DNA from: Apostichopus leukothele
Lineage: Eukaryota; Echinodermata; Holothuroidea; Aspidochirotida; Stichopodidae
Reading direction: 5' to 3'
NCBI GenBank assembly: GCA_010014835.2
Contig: JAAAKB020000009.1
Location: 1,626,083-1,673,083, forward strand
Length of the DNA: 47,001 bases
The number at the start of each line of letters is the position of its first letter. The stretch's first letter is position 1. The position numbers and the translations under genes were made by a program. Positions 12,416-23,029 of the stretch are shown piece by piece. The notes under the pieces were generated by a model, which ran no database searches, was not told the origin of the DNA, and saw only the letters and a list, made by a program, of their open reading frames with translations.

Positions 12416-13900
12416 TCGTCAAGTTTGATATAAAATCAATACAAAGAAGATATCGACTGTAATCGAGTCAAACACAGCTGCCAATCGGCTATCCTTGGCG
12501 TGAAATCTAACCAACTCGAGACCAACGCTCTCCTGCTTGGTGATTTTTGTAAAATAAATCAACAAAATAAAGATAGGTTTTCTAACGGGTGATAATAACT
12601 TGATAATGACTAAATTCGACCGAGACTCATGCCTGAAATCTACAGAAGCTTCGAGGTAACTTTATATCGTATCGATAACTACCCTGTCCTTCGATCGTTT
12701 TATACAAACAGAACATCACAATTGTCGATATATATAACAAAAATATGAATATGATAATAATTTGCGGTTTTATTTCCGGGCATTTTCGGTCATTTAAATT
12801 TTCATCAAGAAACTTCACAGCAAGAAAACAGTAAATTATTCTCACTGTTTGTAACAAGTTTTTAATATTAATATTTAACAATTACTTAAAACAAAAACAG
12901 ATGAAGTACTGACTTCTTAGTACAAAGTATATAGTCGTAAAAAATGTGAACATTAAATCAACGAGTAGCCCATATACACAGTCATATTTTGAACTTGTTG
13001 GCCAATAAGCGGTAACATTACCAGAACTCAATTTTTTGTATTTTTCTGCAAGTAAAAATAAGCACTGAAGAATGTCTTTTACAAACGTCCGTAGCGATCG
13101 AATCATATTAAGCCTAATCATGGTCTCCAACACACGTCCTAGAAGGTCTCTTACCAGTCAACTTTGAAAGCCGTTGACTTGACCAAAACCATTTGTGACG
13201 GGTGTTCAATCGGCCAAACTGACCACCGTCAACCATTCTCGATATTATTAGCCCACCAAGATGATTTCACTCAATTACAGCGGTGTTACAGGGGTCCTTC
13301 CCAAACGACACGCGTGGCATAACGTCCTTGTATGCACACGCGTCTAAGTGCGCCTGTGGGACAATGGAAACACGAGCTCTCTTCGATGTAATCCTGGCAT
13401 AAGAACGATATAGGGAGCTATTTCTGGAGCTACCAAAGCATCTCCTAAAAGGTTATGTCGTGCCACCGTTTTCGTTCGTAAGAAAAAAATAGGAGAAAAA
13501 TACAACGCAGTAACACCGGTCTGCATGCGAAGAAGCATGACTTGAGAAAGAATTTAAGCTGTAAAGCTAATGTTATGATACATTGCACTTTAGCAGTATA
13601 GGCGTAAGTTTACTCACGGATGTTATGACTTTCGAATGGTATAGCACCTGCATTTACGTATGAGAGTCGTCGTTATCAGTTGATTTCTTTTTTGGAGAAA
13701 TTATAGTACTTTTATGAATCTACTTATAACTCAAGCAGTTTTGTGGTATTTGTTCTTTGAAATACACCTACATCTACATATGACTTGTAAATCAATTATC
13801 AAAGCCTAAAGAAATCGGAATGGGTCATATCTTTCCTCGAATAATTCAATAAACAAAGCGGTACTCACTCACTTTGTCCTTGCATGGAGCAATAGTATTT

Positions 13901-13913
13901 TAGAGGGCGCTCT
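13901..13913 (+). promoter_or_regulatory. CTCF-like core TAGAGGGCGC (copy 1)
   Basis: TAGAGGGCGCTCT matches the 3' half of the vertebrate CTCF consensus (YAGRKGGCRS) but lacks the upstream CCA part. Three related copies occur in the window. Confidence 0.25.
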
Positions 13914-14414
13914 TAGTATTACCTTTATTGTTAACAGGTCAAATACTCTCTCCATTGTGTCACTAGTGTACTTGTAACAGCGATCTCGAAACTGACAGTT
14001 CACACTGCTTGCCTCGTTCAGTGGAGACCGCACGGTTTCAATTGGGGATAAATGATCTTCTCAAGGTTTCGATAATTCGTAAAATAACCTAAGAATCTGT
14101 TATTCTCCAACACAAAGGCTGGAAGGAAAGTGCAGATATGTTTAATTATACATATGTTAAGTTTCTATGAGCTGTTTAATCTCTCATAGATTGTTTTCTT
14201 GTATTAAGAATAAATTTCAACTTACGTATCTCTTATTGGTCGAAGAGGTAAACTCTTAGTTACATGAAGTAAACAGTTATTTGTATTTAGAATACTTCAT
14301 GCATGGATCTCGTATGTGTTCGAGTACAGTTAAACCCTGTGGAATAAACGAATGGAAAACACTCGCCGTGTTTGCAATGATATGTTCACTCAGTTGAACC
14401 CGTCTTTTAATAAA

Positions 14415-14425
14415 TAGAGGGCGCT
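14415..14425 (+). promoter_or_regulatory. CTCF-like core TAGAGGGCGC (copy 2)
   Basis: TAGAGGGCGCT is embedded in AT-rich sequence, with the same core as at 13901. Binding is only inferred. Confidence 0.25.
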
Positions 14426-15083
14426 ATGTAGAAAACTAATAATTTTCAATTTCTCCAAAAGAAGTGCAGGTGCATAGATCAAGTTATGCAAGTCTTGCTG
14501 CAGGTGTGAACTTGTTTTGTTAATATGGTCTTTGTAGGATATTTTTTAGACTTTCTCGTGTATAAGTATGAAAACTGCCTTGCAAGGGGATCTATTCGGT
14601 GCATAATTATTCGACATCTCTCAAATTACCGTAACGGTTTGACACTTTGTGTAAGCAATATTAAGAAAGAGAGGAATATATACAGATTTGTGCCTCTTAC
14701 GATGAAGTTATAGTTGGCACTGTCGAGATCACAGGGAGGGTAGTAAGAGAGTGAGTGTAACTGATGTTTCAAAGGTTAATCCGTGGACCCAAAATGGCCG
14801 ATGTAACCATAGTAACCATAGACTCCTAACATCCGCCGTCGTTGTGCAATTAGTTATATATATGCAATATGATACAAATGTTCAGTAATGTTACAGTATA
14901 GGCATGAGCCAGTCTTATCGCACTCTTTACTCGATAGCCTGACTTGAATGGTGGATGAAACTATTTCATGCTAGTTTATTTATTCCATTCTGACAGTAGA
15001 AATGAGGTCCAAACTTCTAGATATTATATATACAATCGCATTTGAATAAATGTCGATCGGGTGAACCTTAAGATTACTATATA

Positions 15084-15183
15084 NNNNNNNNNNNNNNNNN
15101 NNNNNNNNNNNNNNNNNNNNNNNNNNNNNNNNNNNNNNNNNNNNNNNNNNNNNNNNNNNNNNNNNNNNNNNNNNNNNNNNNNN
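15084..15183. other. Assembly gap, exactly 100 N
   Basis: A run of exactly 100 undetermined bases, usually a placeholder for a gap of unknown size. Sequence on the two sides need not be adjacent in the genome. Confidence 0.97.
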
Positions 15184-15472
15184 ATAAAAAATGAACACTA
15201 CCAGACCAAAGTCACAATCTAACAGCTTTGACAATCTTATGCCTTTTTCGAGGTCATAAAGAACAGATTCTACACATGACCTCAGCCGTGTGGAAATTTC
15301 TATGAAAAATTTAATATCTCTATTAACAAATTGCATGAAATGATACTTTTGTTAAGATTCATATGTCTATAGACCCTGAGCTGAGAGACCGATAGCTGTG
15401 ACTGGTGAGTATTAATTCCGTGGGTAGTAAAATTGATGGCTGAAGGGGGGTTACAAGAGGGTAATGGTGCAG
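15184..15472. other. No gene recognised
   Basis: A short stretch between the gap and the next protein-like block, with nothing identifiable. Confidence 0.5.
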
Positions 15473-15650
15473 CTAGGAAAGGGTATTAGCTACCAGACTT
15501 GCAAGAGTGTCAATTGCAACCCACCGCTTTGAGAATTTTTTTAGAATATCAGCATAAACCGCATCAAAACTGCCTCCGGACTGCATTACTTGACGGAGTT
15601 TGAAATAGAGCTCCCCGCATGAGCCCACCGACGGGCGTGATATACCAACC
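15473..15650 (-). other. Possible 3'-terminal exon, unidentified
   Basis: On the minus strand, a pyrimidine-rich acceptor (catctcttctag) ends at 15651. An open frame of about 59 codons follows and stops with TAG at 15473-15475. The product has a protein-like composition: VGISRPSVGSCGELYFKLRQ, then SGGSFDAVYADILKKFSKRW. I cannot name the family, and no upstream exon could be linked to it. A transposase remnant is an alternative. Confidence 0.35.
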
Positions 15651-17634
15651 CTAGAAGAGATGATGGTAGCATGTGGAAAGAATTTACATTAGTTTCACAT
15701 GAAAATGAGGGTAAACGTGTGCTTTATCCAATGGCAAATATTACCAAATAGCCTTTACACCAAGTAGGAATACACCACTTAGCTTTGTTACAACCAAGTC
15801 ACTTTTATCTTGCGTGTGACCATATAACACTAAAAGAATTCTTCCAAAGTGGCAGCTTATTCTTTAGGCTGATAATTAAAAACCGACTGGGTTACTGGAT
15901 TTTCAACATCTACTACAGTGCTTCAAGTTTGCCCAGGAAGGAATTACCTTCAGCCACAAGCATCAAGGATTTGAGAGGATTGGGGGGCGGGGGACTTATT
16001 TTCTTACACCAGGAGGGTAACATGTGCTTCCCAGCGTTAGGTGCACACCAACCCATTACCGACAAAGCTATAATAAATGCTGTGTATATCTATTAAAGAT
16101 TTCCTCAAACAATCATACATACATCACAGATAACACATGTATGTGTATGTATGTAAATATTCATACACGTCGGTATATAAAAGTGTCACAAGGGAAGCAC
16201 TGAGTCACAAATAAATCAACAATTTATTTTAATTGTACACGAAAGCCCTGCCATAGTATTCTGTGCATCCTGGCCATCCAAAGTTCATAAATTCTTTTAT
16301 GAATATATTTGCATATATTAAATAATACAGTTCCAAGTGTGTGACAAAACTACAAATGGTTAATATCTAGCCATACTGTGTAACATGTAAGACATGCCCA
16401 TAACTATTTCCTTATTCCTTTGTTTCAATGATTTAGAGAAAATTTGAGTGTTTTAATCATCAATATTAAACATGAAGTGATTAAACATATAACAGTTTAT
16501 GCTTTAATAATAGCTGGTATGTGACCCATGTCACTGGTATGGAAACCTGGTGAATGGCTCACAAATTTACATTTCTTTTAAAAATCAGACAAATTCAAAA
16601 ATATAATGTAGAAGAAAACCTGATATATTGCCAAAAATGCTGGAAAACAGTTAAATCTTATCGATTGTTTCAAACTCAATTTTAAGTGGATGCAAACCAC
16701 TTTTCACATTGTTTTGTTTAGTCTGTGGAACCACGCCAGCATATATTTCAGACTTAGACTTCGGGTATATGCTGGAAGAGCACTGAAAGCGGAGGATGGA
16801 ACAACATCCCTGTTTTCTCCCAAATCAACACCAATATCTGCATTTGCTCGAAAATAATTTCCCAACAGGGTGAAACAGTTTTCCAGCATGTTTGTAATTA
16901 ACATATTTCCTCAAGATTGCTTTACAATGGTGATGAGAAGTAAAATTGGTTAATACTACCTCTGACCTACAACACCATGGCAGGACTAGAAATATATATT
17001 TATACACACTATGGCAAGATGCTGTAAGTTCTTTAAGATTTGCCACCATGCCCCCCATCCTCCCTTCCACCCCCCCATTGCCCCATTGAGTTGATGTCCT
17101 CCTGGGAGGATTATGAGTGGAAACTGAGCTGCTGGCCTGTTATGGAATCATCACGAATCTGGGACACTTTGTGAGTAAAACTTTTACTTAAATTGTGAAT
17201 AATTCTGACTCTATTTCAAGTCCTGCCATGTTGTTAGTTTTCTGTAACAGCTACAGCGAATAATTAAGACGTTTGGACCAATGACTAACTATAAATATGA
17301 AACCCAACCACCATGGTTACAAAATAGAATGAAGAAAGGTCATAGAAATATTAACAAGAAATGATATGAAAACATAACCAATGGACTAAAGACTTTAAAA
17401 TGGACAGGAAATAAAGTTATTAAATTGGACAGGCAATAAAGTTAATAAATTTTTTGTTTCACAAGATGTTCCGAGTTATTGTTAATGAAACACTTTATGG
17501 AGGAGGGCTATTAAAATAATATGGCATTCATATACAAGACAGATTAATTTTCTGGGACAAAATGGAAGGACGTTTTGTTATTGATGGTGAGTATTGTTAG
17601 TTGCCATGATAACCTCCTCTATATAATGACAAAT
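15651..17634. other. Downstream of the unidentified tail gene; possible 3' UTR
   Basis: This region lies 3' (minus sense) of the stop at 17635 and could hold its 3' UTR, though no clear polyadenylation signal was picked out. A minus-strand frame at 16707-16890 (containing NADIGVDLGENRDVVPSS) looks mildly protein-like but has no splice or family support. A C-rich tract lies at about 17050-17085. Confidence 0.4.
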
Positions 17635-17701
17635 TCACCTTTTTATTGTACTTCTCTTTCGAATTGGGTGGAGGCCACCAGAAGGGAACTCGCTCTCCAG
17701 A
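17635..17701 (-). CDS. Unidentified gene, terminal coding exon (tail exon 5)
   Basis: Acceptor atttcatag precedes 17701. The exon completes an Arg codon with the CG carried from the previous block, then reads LESEFPSGGLHPIRKRSTIK-R and stops with TGA at 17635-17637. The very basic C-terminus has no motif I recognise. Support is the splice site, the open frame and the phase match to the block at 18867-18911. There is no family match, so this could be a coincidental open stretch. Confidence 0.38.
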
Positions 17702-17739
17702 CTATGAAATGTAAAATTAGTGAATTGGATTTGTGATGA

Positions 17740-17755
17740 TAGAGGGCGCTCTCTC
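17740..17755 (+). promoter_or_regulatory. CTCF-like core TAGAGGGCGC (copy 3)
   Basis: TAGAGGGCGCTCTCTC, 38 bp beyond the acceptor of the putative last exon. It shares GAGGGCGCTCTCTCT with the copy at 23011-23029. Confidence 0.25.
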
Positions 17756-18012
17756 TTAACATCATGGAGGAGCTATGCAACTGTTTCTCTCACAGCTTCT
17801 TCACAAACTTATCAGAAATTTGCTCATTTATCTCGCACACTTGAAGTAAACTAAATTGATTAATATAAGCCTTTGTTTGAGTGTATCTAGCACAAAAGTT
17901 ACCCTTCATCTATCGGTCCTAATGTATAATAACCTTTCACTAGCATAGTATGGATGGAATGCACCGTCCTACCCACATGCAATGAATGAACTCAGGTATT
18001 GCATGAACAAGG

Positions 18013-18385
18013 CTGATATGTCCATAGAACATCCCTATATACAAAAAGCTAGTGTAGTAGTGTACCTGATATGTCCATAGAACATCCCTACATAGTGTGC
18101 CTGATATGCCCCTAGAACATCCCTATATACAAACAGCTAGTATAGTAGTGTGCCTGATATGCCCCTAGAACATCCCTATATCAAAACAGCTAGTATAGTA
18201 GTGTGCCTGATTTTTCCCTAGAACATCCCTATATATACAAACAACTAGTAAATTAGTGTGCCTGATATGTCCATAGAACATCCCTATATATACAAACAGC
18301 TAGTATAGTAGTGTGCCTTATATGCCCCTAGAACATCCCTATATATACAAACAGCTAGTATAGTAGTGTGCCTTATATGCCTCCA
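18013..18385. repeat. Minisatellite, about 55-bp unit, roughly 7 copies
   Basis: Units of the form tgatatgYccMtagaacatc followed by cctatatacaaacagctagt and atagtagtgtgcc. One unit is shortened to about 45 bp. Unit ends vary (tgatat, ttatat, tttttc). Confidence 0.93.
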
Positions 18386-18866
18386 CTGTATGAAGGTGTT
18401 ACACAAATACTGAATGCACCTTTTCTGTCATGGTTGCTGTAACATTAAACTCAGACAACGTTGTCACCTTCAATCAGAAAGTTCTGAAATTTGCAAGTAA
18501 TGAAGCATTTGGCCTTCATGAATGTCCAAATTGGAGAGAGGATTCTGTTAATAATTAAATTTTTGAATGTTATTATTACGATTGCTAGTTCGTAACTGTT
18601 GATGCGTATTATAAGTACATGTGAATAAATGATGACTTCCGTATGTCTAATAAACATCCTTTCCAGATGTTATACATTAATAATAAATACATTTGTTATT
18701 GCTATAGCTGATAAGTCAAGCATTCACAAATTGCTGCGACCAGCATCCAATGTCACATGCAAGTACATTCCAAGAATATTGTCTTCCAAAAGACTAAATT
18801 CCTCGGGTCATGATATAAATATCTCATGCAGAGAACAAGTTTGTTAATTTGCTTTAGATGAGTTAC

Positions 18867-18911
18867 CGTAGCGGTTCTGTACCATTAACCAACTCAGACA
18901 CGGATAGGGTA
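18867..18911 (-). CDS. Unidentified gene, tail exon 4
   Basis: A 45-nt block with a strong acceptor (ttgctcctgcag before 18911) and a GTAACT donor after 18867. With one base finishing the previous codon, it reads TLSVSELVNGTEPL and carries CG forward. The other frames are closed or do not fit its neighbours in phase. The short length makes chance possible. It is supported mainly by the in-phase chain with blocks on both sides. Confidence 0.38.
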
Positions 18912-20518
18912 CTGCAGGAGCAAAATTATAAAATCTTTAATCTCACTGAGGGGGGCGGGGAGGGGAGGGGGGCTGTGTTGTCTTCTATTTTATCAGCTGC
19001 TGTAACTTGTACACTATCCTGTACTACCATGCTAAAGAAATTAAAACACATCATGTACAGAAACCTGACTATAAAATTATCAACACTTTTTTTGATAATG
19101 CGAAGTATGTTATGGTGTTAAAATGTAAGACATCACATATCAACCGGAATTTGATAATGGAAATAATCGTTTTTTGGGTGAATCAAATTAACCGTATTTT
19201 TCTCCATTTTGCCTTCCTTCTTTTAAAATATGTAATATTAACAGCTATAATTTAGCATACCATTTATACTTGATGCGAGTGATTGGGGTACCTCTAGGGC
19301 TTCAGGCATAAAAAGCAGAGCCCAAGGCAAAGTAAGTATAAAAGAACCAAGAAAGATATTTGAAATTAATTAGTTCAAGGGAGAAGATTAGAAGGAGGAA
19401 CCAACTCTGGGAAGGGTAACGATACAAATCAGAAACGAAGGAGAATTAATCAGTAGACAACAACACATGTCAAACATGACTTACAATATGTCAGAAGTTA
19501 TTGGTTACCAATATTAACCGGACGTAAAATTTGATTGAATTATTATTATTTGATGGCAATTTATGTCTTCAGACCTAAATTGTCATATGTAACACTATCA
19601 ATGTTCCAAGTAAATTAGAATGTTACAAAACACATCAATCATACTGGAAAATAACTGGCTTTGAATTCATTTCTTTCATTAGTTTTCAAATCTTTTAAGA
19701 TGACAGGCTTGATCTTGTTTGGCTGATTAAAACATACTTAAAAAAACGAAACAGAAAAAAAAAATATCACAGCAGAAAAAAAACCACAATTTGAGAGACA
19801 GTCGACCAGTATGCAATTTGAGACTGGAAGAAGGGGGGTTGAGGGGGTTAAATGGAGATGGAAGGAGAGGATATGAAGGGGTACATAGGTGGAGAGATCA
19901 AATTGCGCATTTGCCATCTTTATTGTGGAAAACATGAATGATCAGTAAGATCCTGGGTTAATGTCACCACAAATTATACAACATTAAACCTGCTGCAGAC
20001 TAAATGATTATCTTTCATTAATGGCTCAAGTCCAGCTTTGCTTCTACCTTCAACACAACCTTCAGGATATGACGGTTACCTAACAGTTATACATGTATAC
20101 AACACATACGTGTGATTGATCAGTATAAAATGAGTCGTTCGGGTCTGGAGACCTCTACAATAGTATGTCAACTCTTTAATGATAGAGCTGAAAATAGACA
20201 TGGAATAAAATGGACCAATGTTCTCCTGCTTGAACGTAACAAAACCTTATTTAAAGAGAAAAATACCAAGAGAGAGGTCTGGGAGATCTGATAATCATAA
20301 AACTTGCATCTTTGATATTGCTTTAAGAATACTGCACAAGTGATAATTACTCTAGAAGTCATTGTAAAGAAGTCAGAAATGAAAGTTAATAAACAAGGGA
20401 GTGATTGGGGGAGGGGGTGGGTGGGGTAGGATGAGATGGGGATTTGGAGAGGGGATATTAAAGGGGACAGGAAAAAATCTGCAGAAAGCTTGCGGAGAGG
20501 AGAGAATGTTGATAATAC
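18912..20518 (-). other. Putative intron
   Basis: Contains G-rich plus-strand tracts (18951-18972, 19829-19850, 20401-20445), which are pyrimidine-rich in the sense of the putative gene. No further exon found. Confidence 0.4.
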
Positions 20519-20608
20519 CTTCTCTGTGAGGTTACAGACTGCTTTCTTTGCCGTTCATATTTTGGAGTTGGCGTGCCGCTGTTGAGGGCCGAGAACGCAG
20601 CATTAATA
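20519..20608 (-). CDS. Unidentified gene, tail exon 3
   Basis: A 90-nt block of clearly higher GC content than its surroundings. It reads INAAFSALNSGTPTPKYERQ, then RKQSVTSQR, and carries AG forward. Donor is AAG/GTATTA. Two acceptors keep the same frame: aaccag before 20608 and the better pyrimidine tract ctcggccctcaacag further in. Proline/threonine turns and RKQS, a basic residue context like kinase sites, suggest a cytoplasmic disordered tail. Family unknown. Confidence 0.42.
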
Positions 20609-20909
20609 CTGGTTAATTCATACACCTTATTAGAATTAATATCAACCTGTTAATCATTGTTCCTGATGACCTTTGACCATGATACTCAATACTGCAGGTT
20701 TCTCTATGGAACCATTACTTCTAGAAAATAGAAACATTTCTATCTACAAAAAAATTAAGATTTCACGTTTACAGACTCCCATTATAGGATGAAGGTTGAT
20801 ACCTTGAGTGTACAACACATTAATATAGTGTGTACTGAGCACTTTAAATAATGTAGACAAAACACACTCAGCACTTTAAACTATGCGGCAGCACTTTGAA
20901 AGGGCTCAC
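20609..20909 (-). other. Putative intron, 301 bp
   Basis: A short AT-rich spacer with imperfect repetition of agcactttaaa around 20838-20880. No coding signal. Confidence 0.4.
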
Positions 20910-20985
20910 CTGACAGAGTTCTGTATTCCATTAGTTGGTTTTCCATCTATCCTCTGCATCTGCATATGAGGTAGGATGCTAACAG
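20910..20985 (-). CDS. Unidentified gene, tail exon 2
   Basis: A 76-nt block between acceptor gactttctttcag and donor CAG/GTGAGC, both good consensus sites. After two bases that finish the preceding codon, it reads VSILPHMQMQRIDGKPTNGI, then QNSV, and carries AG forward. The other two frames contain stops. Composition is hydrophilic with no recognised domain. Confidence 0.45.
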
Positions 20986-21231
20986 CTGAAAGAAAGTCAT
21001 AAAATTTAGAACAATTAGCCTCAGATCCATTCGTTAATTTTCCCCCGATTAAAAATCGTTTCTTCTTGAACCTTTTCAGTCGAAGCACAATCAAATATAT
21101 TTTGCAAAAATTAAAACATTAAATCCAATCATGCAAAAATTAATAAATAAATAAAAACATCAACAAAATGAGAAAGAGAAGTAACATCCAAGAGAAACAT
21201 CGCATGCCCTCTCACATTAATCATTACACAT

Positions 21232-21296
21232 TGTAATGTACTCTTATCATTGTTATGTACTCTTATCATTGTAATGTACTCTTATCATTGTTATTT
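21232..21296. repeat. Triplicated short repeat, about 20-bp unit
   Basis: gtWatgtactcttatcattg occurs three times in a row. Confidence 0.9.
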
Positions 21297-22303
21297 TGTT
21301 TCTTAAAATTCAGTGTTCACGTTCAAACACATCCAAGTTGATCCATTGTTATAAATAGCTGAATAAACCCACTTTAAATGAATCCTTGAAGAGTTTTCAG
21401 CCTATGACATAGGGATTATTAATGACATGGCGGGTACGCTGTGGTATTATTGTGTATCATTAATATACATTTATAACATATTTCATTATACCATGATATG
21501 GTAAGGTTGTATGTTGGTAGAATAAGGTATATCAATAATGGCAATGTGTTTATAAAAATGATTTTAAGTTTGCTCCATCAGGTCAGAAATGATGAAAAGA
21601 ATTATGAGGATTGAAATATTATAAATACATTGATGATTAATAATTATTTGGATTATTCATATTTGTCTGTAGTAAATAACTTATGGGAGACCACAGTATG
21701 GTAAATATGCCAGACATTCTAACAGGCAGGTGGCAGTATATAGCAGAATGTGTATGGACACTTCACAGTGCATTAATATACACACTACTGCAATGGAATG
21801 CCATAGAATATGAAAGTTTACTGCAGAATGAGTACTCTAGCCATATTGTATGTACTTGACATACTAATGCTTCTATAATGACAGCATAGTGTAGAATAAT
21901 GCGTATACTACCTATGAGCCTAGCTATGCCATCTTACAGTGGCATCTGTGCTCCTAGTGATAGCATATACTGCAGAATGCTCTTACCACTTCCTGGACCA
22001 CTTTGTTATTAGATATAACTGAATCTACTGCTGTATCAGTAATCTCAATCACATATGGGAATAGCTAAATGAATAATGTGCAGCAACTATGCATGAGCTA
22101 TTGTTTTTGTAAATGACAAAGATTATAATATCTGCTGAAGAAAGAACAAGGTAACTTCTATCTCAGTGGACACAATTGTCTTCAATCCAGTCAAGGGTTA
22201 AACAGCATTGCTTGCTTAGACCAGAAAGGACTTGTCTCTCATCTCCATCTTTGTTTCTAATAGATTAAGGTTGTTGCAATCCTACCAGCTGCTATTATTA
22301 TTA

Positions 22304-22695
22304 GTCACTTGCTATCATCAGTCGATACCAGTCTGGTGCTATCATCAGTCGATACCAGTCTGGTGCTATCATCAGTCGTTACAAGTCTAGTGCTATCATC
22401 AGTCGCTACCAGTCTGGTGCTATTATCAGTTGATACCAGTCAAGTGCTATTATCATTGGATACCAGTCTGGTGCTATTATCATTGGATACCAGTCTGGTG
22501 ATATCATCAGTCACTACCAGTCAAGTGTTATTATCAGTCACTACCAGTCAAGTGCTATCATCAGTCGCTACCAGTCTGGTGCTATCATCAGTCGCTACCA
22601 GTCAAGTGTTATTATCAGTCGCTACCAGTCAAGTGTTATTTTCAGTCGATACCAGTCAAGTGCTATCATCAGTCGCTACCAGTCTGGTGCTACAA
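22304..22695. repeat. 27-bp minisatellite, about 14 copies
   Basis: Unit form: ctatcatcagtcgctaccag, then tctggtg or tcaagtg. The period is a multiple of three, so a plus-strand frame stays open for 132 codons (22309-22707) with the repeating nonapeptide LSSVDTSLV and variants. The frame has no flanking gene and lies opposite the other putative exons. I read it as a repeat, not a protein gene. Confidence 0.95.
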
Positions 22696-23010
22696 ATCAG
22701 AGGCTAACTGATCACTACAATCATTTGCACTATCTCAACATTTCAGAACCTGTTGAGATTACCATGTTATTGGAATCTATAACACATACTTAGCACACAC
22801 TTTCACCTCGAGGCAACATTTGTTTTATTACCGGCAAATGATTTCTTAACATGATATAGAATATCAAACCCTTACTAAGGTAAAGGTGTCAATGCTGAAC
22901 TAAGCTACGGAGGAGAAGGGGTGAGTTTTATCCAAAGAACCTTGTTTATTAGTAAACACCTTCATCCAACCCACCGAATTAAGTCTCATTAGTAAACAAC
23001 CAACCTGCAA

Positions 23011-23029
23011 GCAGAGAGAGCGCCCTCAA
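23011..23029 (-). promoter_or_regulatory. CTCF-like core on the minus strand (copy 4)
   Basis: The minus strand reads TTGAGGGCGCTCTCTCTGC. It shares 15 bases (GAGGGCGCTCTCTCT) with the copy at 17740. Confidence 0.25.

Larger units (their letters stand above)
7441..15083. other. Long gene-free stretch up to the first gap
   Basis: No exon of a known family was found on either strand. Visible items are perfect CRE palindromes at 9123-9130 and 11775-11782, a poly-C run at about 10792-10804, TAGAGGGCGC motifs at 13901 and 14415, and a weak SINE-like patch near 12,290. Everything else looks like unstructured AT-rich DNA. Confidence 0.5.
17702..18866 (-). other. Putative intron containing minisatellite
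   Basis: Lies between two phase-compatible exon-like blocks. It contains a CTCF-like motif at 17740 and the tandem repeat at 18013-18385. No other coding signal. Confidence 0.4.

Noticed and set aside
22309-22707. A secreted Ser/Thr-rich repeat protein
   Set aside because: The frame is explained by a 27-bp minisatellite whose period is a multiple of three. There is no signal peptide, start context or flanking exon.
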